This document shows positions 52,501-63,628 of a DNA stretch of 64,000 nucleotides, one piece after another. Below the pieces are notes generated by a model. That model made no database searches and was not told the origin of the DNA. It was given only the letters and a program-made list of their open reading frames with translations. Within the stretch, counting starts at the first letter, position 1. Each line of letters opens with the position of its first letter. Made by a program: the position numbers and the translations under genes. Source of the DNA: Hydractinia symbiolongicarpus (taxonomy: Eukaryota; Cnidaria; Hydrozoa; Anthoathecata; Hydractiniidae). The DNA lies in the NCBI RefSeq assembly GCF_029227915.1, contig NC_079888.1, forward strand, positions 24,718,001 to 24,782,000, in the 5' to 3' direction.

Positions 52501-52850
52501 CCGGCAAACGAAAACCCGCGATTTCCCGTAAATCTCGGGCTTGGCCCGTATAGTCGAATGTATACAAAGAAAGTACCCTGTGAGTAAACTCATTTCCAAA
52601 ACGATTTTTTAAATTATCTTTTCACCACTAAAACGCTTGAGACTTGTAGTTTTCAAAAATGTTTTCATTTTTGATGAGACGCTGAATAAAAGAAGTTTAA
52701 TCGCCGGCAAACGAAAACCTGCGATTTCCCGTAAATCCCGGACTCGGCCCGTATAGTCAAAAGTATACACAGAAAGTACCCGGGGTGTAAACTCATTTCC
52801 CGAACGATTTTTTAAATTTTATTTTCACCGCTAAAACGCATGAGACTTGT
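43518..52850. repeat. Large duplicated segment, copy 2 (9.3 kb)
   Basis: Counterpart of 31960-43117. It contains 6-mer units at 43079, 44294 and 45509 (1,215 bp each), then the same order of monomers as copy 1 without the 1,419-bp and 406-bp insertions. It extends into a third 5-mer unit where copy 1 is truncated. Unlike copy 1 it reads GGTGAAACG at 50041. Confidence 0.85.
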
Positions 52851-53686
52851 AGTTTTCAAAAATGTTTTCATTTTTGATGAGACGCTGAATAAAAGAAGTT
52901 TAATCGCCGGCAAACGAAATCCCGCGATTTCCCGTAAATCCCGGGCTTGGCCCGTATAGTCGAATGTATACAAAGAAAGTACCCAGGAAGTAAACTCATT
53001 TCCCGAACGATTTTTTAAATTTTTCCTTCACCACTAAAACGCATGAGACTTGTAGTTTTCAAAAATGTTTTCATTTTTGATGAGACGCTTAATGAAAGAG
53101 GTTTAATCGCCGGCAAAAGAAAACCTGCGATTTCCCGTAAATCCCGGACTCGGCCTGTAAAGTCAAAAGTATATAAAGAAAGTACCCAGGGAGTAAACTC
53201 ATTTCCCGAAGGATATTTTAATTCATTTTTTCACCACTAAAACGCATGAGACTTGTAGTTTTCAAAAATGTTTTCATTTTTGATGAGACGCTGAATAAAA
53301 GAAGTTTAATCGCCGGCAAACGAAAACCCACGATTTCCCGTAAATCCCGGCTTGGCCCGTATAGTCAAAAGTATACAAGGAAAGTACCCAGTGAGTAAAC
53401 TCATTTCCCGAGCGAATTTTTAAATTATTTTTTCACCACTAAAACGCATGAGACTTGTAGTTTTCAGAAATGTTTTCATTTTTGATGAGACGCTTAATGA
53501 AAGTGGTTTAATCGCCGGCAAACGAAAACCCGCGATTTCCCGTAAATCTCGGGCTTGGCCCGTATAGTCGAATGTATACAAAGAAAGTACCCTGTGAGTA
53601 AACTCATTTCCAAAACGATTTTTTAAATTATCTTTTCACCACTAAAACGCTTGAGACTTGTAGTTTTCAAAAATGTTTTCATTTTT
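50648..53686. repeat. 5-mer HOR of 1,014 bp, 3 copies
   Basis: The TATATAAAG monomer begins at 51015, 52029 and 53043. The units differ slightly: TATATTCAAAAG only in the first, TTTCCATTTTT and ATCGTCGGC in the second, GGCAAAAGAAAACC and AACCCACGATTT in the third. The series ends where TTTTTGGTGAGACGCTAAA begins (53687). Confidence 0.85.
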
Positions 53687-56600
53687 GGTGAGACGCTAAA
53701 TAAAAGAAGTTTAATCGCCGGCAAACGAAAACCCGCCATTTCCCGTAAACCCCGGACTCGGCCCGCATAGTCAAAAGTATACAAAGAAAGTACCCAGAGT
53801 GTAAACTCATTTCCCGAACGATTTTTTAAATTATTATTTCACCACTAAAGCCCATGACACTTGTAGTATTTAAAAATATTTTCATTTTTGATGAGATGCT
53901 GAATAAAAGAAGTTTAATCGCCGGCAAACGAAAACCTGCGATTTCCCGTAAATCCCGGACTCGGCCCGTATAGTCAAAAGTATACAAAGAAAGTACCCGG
54001 GGTGTAAACTCATTTCCCGAACGATTTTTTAAATTATTATTTCACCACTAAAGCCCATGAGACTTGTAGTTTATAAAAATGTTTTCATTTTTGATGAGAC
54101 GCTTAATAAAAGAGGTTTAATCGCCGGCAAACGAAATCCCGCGATTTCCTGTAAATCCCGGGCTTGGCCCGTATAGTCGAATGTATACAAAGAAAGTACC
54201 CAGGAAGTAAACTCATTTCCCGAACGATTTTTTAAATTTTTTTTTCACCGCTAAAACGCATGAGACTTGTAGTTTTCAAAAATGTTTTCATTTTTGATGA
54301 GACGCTGAATAAAAGAAGTTTAATCGCCGGCAAACGAAAACCCGCGATTTCCCGTAAATCCCGGACTCGGCCCGTATAGTCAAAAGTATACAAAGAAAGT
54401 ACCCGGGGTGTAAACTCATTTCCCGAACGATTTTTTAAATTTTATTTTCACCGCTAAAACGCATGAGACTTGTAGTTTTCAAAAATGTTTTCATTTTTGA
54501 TGAGACGCTGAATAAAAGAAGTTTAATCGCCGGCAAACAAAAACCTGCGACTTCCCGTAAATCCCGGACTCGGCCCGTATAGTCAAAAGTATACAAAGAA
54601 AGTACCCAGGGTGTAAACTCATTTCCCGAACGATTTTTTAAATTATTATTTCACCACTAAAACGCATGAGACTTGTAGTTTTCAAAAATGTTTTCATTTT
54701 TGATGAGACTCTTAATAAAAGAGGTTTAATCGCCGGCAAACGAAATCCCGCGATTTCCCGTAAATCCCGGGCTTGGCCCGTATAGTCGAATGTATACAAA
54801 GAAAGTACCCAGGAAGTAAACTCATTTCCCGAACGATTTTTTAAATTTTTTCTTCACCACTAAAACGCATGAGACTTGTAGTTTTCAAAAATGTTTTCAT
54901 TTTTGATGAGACGCTTAATGAAAGAGGTTTAATCGCCGGCAAACGAAAACCCGCGATTTCCCGTAAATCCCGGACTCGGCCTGTAAAGTCAAAAGTATAT
55001 AAAGAAAGTACCCAGGGAGTAAACTCATTTCCCGAACGATATTTTAATTCATTTTTTCACCACTAAAACGCATGAGACTTGTAGTTTTCAAAAATGTTTT
55101 TATTTTTGATGAGACGCTGAATAAAAGAAGCTTAATCGCCGGCAAACGAAAACCTGCGATTTCCCGTAAATCCCGGACTCGGCCTGTATAGTCAAAAGTA
55201 TACAAAGAAAGTACCCAGGGTGTAAAATCATTTCTCGAACGATTTTTTAAATTATTTTTTCACCACTAAAGCCCATGACACTTGTAGTATTTAAAAATAT
55301 TTTCATTTTTGATGAGATGCTGAATAAAAGAAGTTTAATCGCCGGCAAACGAAAACCTGCGATTTCCCGTAAATCCCAGACTCGGCCCGTATAGTCAAAA
55401 GTATACAAAGAAAGTACCCGGGGTGTAAACTCATTTCCCGAACGATTTTTTAAATTATTATTTCACCACTAAAGCCCATGAGACTTGTAGTTTATAAAAA
55501 TGTTTTCATTTTTGATGAGACGCTTAATAAAAGAGGTTTAATCGCCGGCAAACGAAATCCCGCGATTTCCCGTAAATCCCGGGCTTGGACCGTATAGTCG
55601 AATTTATACAAAGAAAGTACCCAGGAAGTAAACTCATTTCCCGAACGATTTTTTAAATTTTTTTTTCACCGCTAAAACGCATGAGACTTGTAGTTTTCAA
55701 AAATGTTTTCATTTTTGATGAGACGCTGAATAAAAGAAGTTTAATCGCCGGCAAACGAAAACCTGCGATTTCCCGTAAATCCCGGACTCGGCCCGTATAG
55801 TCAAAAGTATACAAAGAAAGTACCCGGGGTGTAAACTCATTTCCCGAACGATTTTTTAAATTTTATTTTCACCGCTAAAACGCATGAGACTTGTAGTTTT
55901 CAAAAATGTTTTCATTTTTGATGAGACGCTGAATAAAAGAAGTTTAATCGCCGGCAATCGAAATCCCGCGATTTCCCGTAAATCCCGGGCTTGGCCCGTA
56001 TAGTCGAATGTATACAAAGAAAGTACCCAGGAAGTAAACTCATTTCCCGAACGATTTTTTAAATTTTTTCTTCACCACTAAAACGCATGAGACTTGTAGT
56101 TTTTAAAAATGTTTTCATTTTTGATGAGACGCTTAATGAAAGAGGTTTAATCGCCGGCAAACGAAAACTTGCGATTTCCCGTAAATCCCGGACTAGGCCT
56201 GTAAAGTCAAAAGTATATAAAGAAAGTACCCAGGGAGTAAACTCATGTCCCGAAGGATATTTTAATTCATTTTTTCACCACTAAAACGCATGAGACTTGT
56301 AGTTTTCAAAAATGTTTTCATTTTTGATGAGACGCTGAATAAAAGAAGTTTAATCGCCGGCAAACAAAAACCTGCGACTTCCCGTAAATGCCGGACTCGG
56401 CCCGTATAGTCAAAAGTATACAAAGAAAGTACCCAGGGTGTAAACTCATTTCCCGAACGATTTTTTAAATTATTATTTCACCACTAAAACGCATGAGACT
56501 TGTAGTTTTCAAAAATGTTTTCATTTTTGATGAGACTCTTAAAAAAAGAGGTTTAATCGCCGGCAAACGAAATCCCGCGATTTCCCGTAAATCCCGGGCT

Positions 56601-57344
56601 TGGCCCGTATAGTCGAATGTATACAAAGAAAGTACCCAGGAAGTAAACTCATTTCCCGAACGATTTTTTAAATTTTTTCTTCACCACTAAAACGCATGAG
56701 ACTTGTAGTTTTCAAAAATGTTTTCATTTTTGATGAGACGCTTAATGAAAGAGGTTTAATCGCCGGCAAACGAAAACCCGCGATTTCCCGTAAATCCCGG
56801 ACTCGGCCTGTAAAGTCAAAAGTATATAAAGAAAGTACCCAGGGAGTAAACTCATTTCCCGTACGATATTTTAATTCATTTTTTCACCACTAAAACGCAT
56901 GAGACTTGTAGTTTTCAAAAATGTTTTTATTTTTGATGAGACGCTGAATAAAAGAAGCTTAATCGCCGGCAAACGAAAACCTGCGATTTCCCGTAAATCC
57001 CGGACTCGGCCTGTATAGTCAAAAGTATACAAAGAAAGTACCCAGAGTGTAAAATCATTTCTCGAACGATTTTTTAAATTATTTTTTCACCACTAAAGCC
57101 CATGACACTTGTAGTATTTAAAAATATTTTCATTTTTGATGAGATGCTGAATAAAAGAAGTTTAATCGCCGGCAAACGAAAACCTGCGATTTCCCGTAAA
57201 TCCCGGACTCGGCCCGTATAGTCAAAAGTATACAAAGAAAGTACCCGGGGTGTAAACTCATTTCCCGAACGATTTTTTAAATTTTTTCTTCACCGCTAAA
57301 ACGCATGAGACTTGTAGTTTTCAAAAATGTTTTCATTTTTGATG
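53687..57344. repeat. 18-monomer bridge with 7-mer and 9-mer spacings
   Basis: The rare GATGAGATGCTG variant falls at 53890, 55311 and 57138, intervals of 1,421 and 1,827 bp (exactly 7 and 9 monomers). The TATATAAAG monomer begins at 54869, 56087 and 56696. Other markers are TAGTTTATAAAAATG, GAAGCTTAATCGCC with GTAAAATCATTTCTCG, and GACTCTTAATAAAAGAGG. The left part repeats 50036-50990 at an offset of 3,651 with one extra monomer near 54650. Confidence 0.75.
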
Positions 57345-60320
57345 AGACGCTGAATAAAAGAAGTTTAATCGCCGGCAAACGAAAACCTGCGATTTCCCGT
57401 AAATCCCGGACTCGGCCCGTATAGTCAAAAGTATACAAAGAAAGTACCCGGGGTGTAAACTCATTTCCCGAACGATTTTTTAAATTTTATTTTCACCGCT
57501 AAAACGCATGAGACTTGTAGTTTTCCAAAATGTTTTCATTTTTGATGAGACGCTGAATAAAAGAAGTTTAATCGCCGGCAATCGAAATCCCGCGATTTCC
57601 CGTAAATCCCGGGCTTGGCCCGTATAGTCGAATGTATACAAAGAAAGTACCCAGGAAGTAAACTCATTTCCCGAACGATTTTTTAAATTTTTTCTTCACC
57701 ACTAAAACGCATGAGACTTGTAGTTTTCAAAAATGTTTTCATTTTTGATGAGACGCTTAATGAAAGAGGTTTAATCGCCGGCAAACGAAAACCTGCGATT
57801 TCCCGTAAATCCCGGACTCGGCCTGTAAAGTCAAAAGTATATAAAGAAAGTACCCAGGGAGTAAACTCATGTCCCGAAGGATATTTTAATTCATTTTTTC
57901 ACCACTAAAACGCATGAGACTTGTAGTTTTCAAAAATGTTTTCATTTTTGATGAGACGCTGAATAAAAGAAGTTTAATCGCCGGCAAACGAAAACCCGCG
58001 ATTTCCCGTAAATCCCGGCTTGGCCCGTATATTCAAAAGTATACAAGGAAAGTACCCAGTGAGTAAACTCATTTCCCGAGCGAATTTTTAAATTATTTTT
58101 TGACCACTAAAACGCATGAGACTTGTAGTTTTCAGAAATGTTTTCATTTTTGATGAGACGCTTAATGAAAGTGGTTTAATCGCCGGCAAACGAAAACCCG
58201 CGATTTCCCGTAAATCTCGGGCTTGGCCCGTATAGTCGAATGTATACAAAGAAAGTACCCTGTGAGTAAACTCATTTCCAAAACGATTTTTTAAATTATC
58301 TTTTCACCACTAAAACGCTTGAGACTTGTAGTTTTCAAAAATGTTTTCATTTTTGATGAGACGCTGAATAAAAGAAGTTTAATCGCCGGCAAACGAAAAC
58401 CTGCGATTTCCCGTAAATCCCGGACTCGGCCCGTATAGTCAAAAGTATACAAAGAAAGTACCCGGGGTGTAAACTCATTTCCCGAACGATTTTTTAAATT
58501 TTATTTTCACCGCTAAAACGCATGAGACTTGTAGTTTTCAAAAATGTTTTCATTTTTGATGAGACGCTGAATAAAAGAAATTTAATCGCCGGCAAACGAA
58601 ATCCCGCGATTTCCCGTAAATCCCGGGCTTGGCCCGTATAGTCGAATGTATACAAAGAAAGTACCCAGGAAGTAAATTCATTTCCCGAACGATTTTTTAA
58701 ATTTTTTCTTCACCACTAAAACGCATGAGACTTGTAGTTTTCAAAAATGTTTTCATTTTTGATGAGACGCTTAATGAAAGAGGTTTAATCGCCGGCAAAC
58801 GAAAACCTGCGATTTCCCGTAAATCCCGGACTCGGCCTGTAAAGTCAAAAGTATATAAAGAAAGTACCCAGGGAGTAAACTCATTTCCCGAAGGATATTT
58901 TAATTCATTTTTTCACCACTAAAACGCATGAGACTTGTAGTTTTCAAAAATGTTTCCATTTTTGATGAGACGCTGAATAAAAGAAGTTTAATCGCCGGCA
59001 AACGAAAACCCGCGATTTCCCGTAAATCCCGGCTTGGCCCGTATAGTCAAAAGTATACAAGGAAAGTACCCAGTGAGTAAACTCATTTCCCGAGCGAATT
59101 TTTAAATTATTTTTTCACCACTAAAACGCATGAGACTTGTAGTTTTCAGAAATGTTTTCATTTTTGATGAGACGCTTAATGAAAGTGGTTTAATCGCCGG
59201 CAAACGAAAACCCGCGATTTCCCGTAAATCTCGGCCTTGGCCCGTATAGTCGAATGTACACAAAGAAAGTACCCTGTGAGTAAACTCATTTCCAAAACGA
59301 TTTTTTAAATTATCTTTTCACCACTAAAACGCTTGAGACTTGTAGTTTTCAAAAATGTTTTCATTTTTGATGAGACGCTGAATAAAAGAAGTTTAATCGC
59401 CGGCAAACGTAAACCTGCGATTTCCCGTAAATCCCGGACTCGGCCCGTATAGTCAAAAGTATACACAGAAAGTACCCGGGGTGTAAACTCATTTCCCGAA
59501 CGATTTTTTAAATTTTATTTTCACCGCTAAAACGCATGAGACTTGTAGTTTTCAAAAATGTTTTCATTTTTGATGAGACGCTGAATAAAAGAAGTTTAAT
59601 CGCCGGCAAACGAAATCCCGCGATTTCCCGTAAATCCCGGGCTTGGCCCGTATAGTCGAATGTATACAAAGAAAGTACCCAGGAAGTAAACTCATTTCCC
59701 GAACGATTTTTTAAATTTTTCCTTCACCACTAAAACGCATGAGACTTGTAGTTTTCAAAAATGTTTTCATTTTTGATGAGACGCTTAATGAAAGAGGTTT
59801 AATCGCCGGCAAACGAAAACCTGCGATTTCCCGTAAATCCCGGACTCGGCCTGTAAAGTCAAAAGTATATAAAGAAAGTACCCAGGGAGTAAACTCATTT
59901 CCCGAAGGATATTTTAATTCATTTTTTCACCACTAAAACGCATGAGACTTGTAGTTTTCAAAAATGTTTTCATTTTTGATGAGACGCTGAATAAAAGAAG
60001 TTTAATCGCCGGCAAACGAAAACCCACGATTTCCCGTAAATCCCGGCTTGGCCCGTATAGTCAAAAGTATACAAGGAAAGTACCCAGTGAGTAAACTCAT
60101 TTCCCGAGCGAATTTTTAAATTATTTTTTCACCACTAAAACGCATGAGACTTGTAGTTTTCAGAAATGTTTTCATTTTTGATGAGACGCTTAATGAAAGT
60201 GGTTTAATCGCCGGCAAACGAAAACCCGCGATTTCCCGTAAATCTCGGGCTTGGCCCGTATAGTCGAATGTATACAAAGAAAGTACCCTGTGAGTAAACT
60301 CATTTCCAAAACGATTTTTT
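57345..60320. repeat. 5-mer HOR of 1,014 bp, about 2.9 copies
   Basis: The TATATAAAG monomer begins at 57711, 58725 and 59739. Unit-specific variants parallel those of 50648-53686: TATATTCAAAAG in the first, TTTCCATTTTT in the second, AACCCACGATTT in the third. So the whole triple unit was copied, not each 5-mer separately. It is cut near 60320, where TTTTTTTTTCACCGC and TAGTTTATAAAAATG follow. Confidence 0.85.
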
Positions 60321-60995
60321 AAATTTTTTTTTCACCGCTAAAACGCATGAGACTTGTAGTTTATAAAAATGTTTTCATTTTTGATGAGACGCTTAATAAA
60401 AGAGGTTTAATCGCCGGCAAACGAAAACCCGCGATTTCCCGTAAATCCCGGACTCGGCCTGTAAAGTCAAAAGTATATAAAGAAAGTACCCAGGGAGTAA
60501 ACTCATTTCCCGTACGATATTTTAATTCATTTTTTCACCACTAAAACGCATGAGACTTGTAGTTTTCAAAAATGTTTTTATTTTTGATGAGACGCTGAAT
60601 AAAAGAAGCTTAATCGCCGGCAAACGAAAACCTGCGATTTCCCGTAAATCCCGGACTCGGCCTGTATAGTCAAAAGTATACAAAGAAAGTACCCAGAGTG
60701 TAAAATCATTTCTCGAACGATTTTTTAAATTATTTTTTCACCACTAAAGCCCATGACACTTGTAGTATTTAAAAATATTTTCATTTTTGATGAGATGCTG
60801 AATAAAAGAAGTTTAATCGCCGGCAAACGAAAACCTGCGATTTCCCGTAAATCCCGGACTCGGCCCGTATAGTCAAAAGTATACAAAGAAAGTACCCGGG
60901 GTGTAAACTCATTTCCCGAACGATTTTTTAAATTTTTTCTTCACCGCTAAAACGCATGAGACTTGTAGTTTTCAAAAATGTTTTCATTTTTGATG
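60321..60995. repeat. Start of a second 18-mer superunit (3,651 bp)
   Basis: Matches 56670-57344 at an offset of 3,651 (GATGAGATGCTG at 57138 and 60789; TATATAAAG monomers at 56696 and 60347). The monomer at 60347 is hybrid: its start carries TAGTTTATAAAAATG and CTTAATAAAAG, and its end the CCTGTAAAG/TATATAAAG variants. Confidence 0.75.
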
Positions 60996-63628
60996 AGACG
61001 CTGAATAAAAGAAGTTTAATCGCCGGCAAACGAAAACCTGCGATTTCCCGTAAATCCCGGACTCGGCCCGTATAGTCAAAAGTATACAAAGAAAGTACCC
61101 GGGGTGTAAACTCATTTCCCGAACGATTTTTTAAATTTTATTTTCACCGCTAAAACGCATGAGACTTGTAGTTTTCAAAAATGTTTTCATTTTTGATGAG
61201 ACGCTGAATAAAAGAAGTTTAATCGCCGGCAATCGAAATCCCGCGATTTCCCGTAAATCCCGGGCTTGGCCCGTATAGTCGAATGTATACAAAGAAAGTA
61301 CCCAGGAAGTAAACTCATTTCCCGAACGATTTTTTAAATTTTTTCTTCACCACTAAAACGCATGAGACTTGTAGTTTTCAAAAATGTTTTCATTTTTGAT
61401 GAGACGCTTAATGAAAGAGGTTTAATCGCCGGCAAACGAAAACCTGCGATTTCCCGTAAATCCCGGACTCGGCCTGTAAAGTCAAAAGTATATAAAGAAA
61501 GTACCCAGGGAGTAAACTCATGTCCCGAAGGATATTTTAATTCATTTTTTCACCACTAAAACGCATGAGACTTGTAGTTTTCAAAAATGTTTTCATTTTT
61601 GATGAGACGCTGAATAAAAGAAGTTTAATCGCCGGCAAACGAAAACCCGCGATTTCCCGTAAATCCCGGCTTGGCCCGTATATTCAAAAGTATACAAGGA
61701 AAGTACCCAGTGAGTAAACTCATTTCCCGAGCGAATTTTTAAATTATTTTTTGACCATTAAAACGCATGAGACTTGTAGTTTTCAGAAATGTTTTCATTT
61801 TTGATGAGACGCTTAATGAAAGTGGTTTAATCGCCGGCAAACGAAAACCCGCGATTTCCCGTAAATCTCGGGCTTGGCCCGTATAGTCGAATGTATACAA
61901 AGAAAGTACCCTGTGAGTAAACTCATTTCCAAAACGATTTTTTAAATTATCTTTTCACCACTAAAACGCTTGAGACTTGTAGTTTTCAAAAATGTTTTCA
62001 TTTTTGATGAGACGCTGAATAAAAGAAGTTTAATCGCCGGCAAACGAAAACCTGCGATTTCCCGTAAATCCCGGACTCGGCCCGTATAGTCAAAAGTATA
62101 CAAAGAAAGTACCCGGGGTGTAAACTCATTTCCCGAACGATTTTTTAAATTTTATTTTCACCGCTAAAACGCATGAGACTTGTAGTTTTCAAAAATGTTT
62201 TCATTTTTGATGAGACGCTGAATAAAAGAAATTTAATCGCCGGCAAACGAAATCCCGCGATTTCCCGTAAATCCCGGGCTTGGCCCGTATAGTCGAATGT
62301 ATACAAAGAAAGTACCCAGGAAGTAAACTCATTTCCCGAACGATTTTTTAAATTTTTTCTTCACCACTAAAACGCATGAGACTTGTAGTTTTCAAAAATG
62401 TTTTCATTTTTGATGAGACGCTTAATGAAAGAGGTTTAATCGCCGGCAAACGAAAACCTGCGATTTCCCGTAAATCCCGGACTCGGCCTGTAAAGTCAAA
62501 AGTATATAAAGAAAGTACCCAGGGAGTAAACTCATTTCCCGAAGGATATTTTAATTCATTTTTTCACCACTAAAACGCATGAGACTTGTAGTTTTCAAAA
62601 ATGTTTCCATTTTTGATGAGACGCTGAATAAAAGAAGTTTAATCGCCGGCAAACGAAAACCCGCGATTTCCCGTAAATCCCGGACTCGGCCCGTATAGTC
62701 AAAAGTATACACAGAAAGTACCCGGGGTGTAAACTCATTTCCCGAACGATTTTTTAAATTTTATTTTCACCGCTAAAACGCATGAGACTTGTAGTTTTCA
62801 AAAATGTTTTCATTTTTGATGAGACGCTGAATAAAAGAAGTTTAATCGCCGGCAAACGAAATCCCGCGATTTCCCGTAAATCCCGGGCTTGGCCCGTATA
62901 GTCGAATGTATACAAAGAAAGTACCCAGGAAGTAAACTCATTTCCCGAACGATTTTTTAAATTTTTCCTTCACCACTAAAACGCATGAGACTTGTAGTTT
63001 TCAAAAATGTTTTCATTTTTGATGAGACGCTTAATGAAAGAGGTTTAATCGCCGGCAAACGAAAACCTGCGATTTCCCGTAAATCCCGGACTCGGCCTGT
63101 AAAGTCAAAAGTATATAAAGAAAGTACCCAGGGAGTAAACTCATTTCCCGAAGGATATTTTAATTCATTTTTTCACCACTAAAACGCATGAGACTTGTAG
63201 TTTTCAAAAATGTTTTCATTTTTGATGAGACGCTGAATAAAAGAAGTTTAATCGCCGGCAAACGAAAACCCACGATTTCCCGTAAATCCCGGCTTGGCCC
63301 GTATAGTCAAAAGTATACAAGGAAAGTACCCAGTGAGTAAACTCATTTCCCGAGCGAATTTTTAAATTATTTTTTCACCACTAAAACGCATGAGACTTGT
63401 AGTTTTCAGAAATGTTTTCATTTTTGATGAGACGCTTAATGAAAGTGGTTTAATCGCCGGCAAACGAAAACCCGCGATTTCCCGTAAATCTCGGGCTTGG
63501 CCCGTATAGTCGAATGTATACAAAGAAAGTACCCTGTGAGTAAACTCATTTCCAAAACGATTTTTTAAATTATCTTTTCACCACTAAAACGCTTGAGACT
63601 TGTAGTTTTCAAAAATGTTTTCATTTTT
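60996..63628. repeat. 5-mer HOR copy with a two-monomer deletion
   Basis: Matches 57345 onward at an offset of 3,651 (57711/61362, 58725/62376) and then at 3,246 (59739/62985). The 405-bp step marks a loss of two monomers near 62600-62700, where the TTTCCATTTTT monomer continues as CGGACTCGG with TATACACAG. Confidence 0.8.

Noticed and set aside
31960-52850. Inverted segments or strand switches within the array
   Set aside because: All landmarks (GACTTGTAG, CCGTATAG, AAAGTACCC) read on the plus strand throughout.
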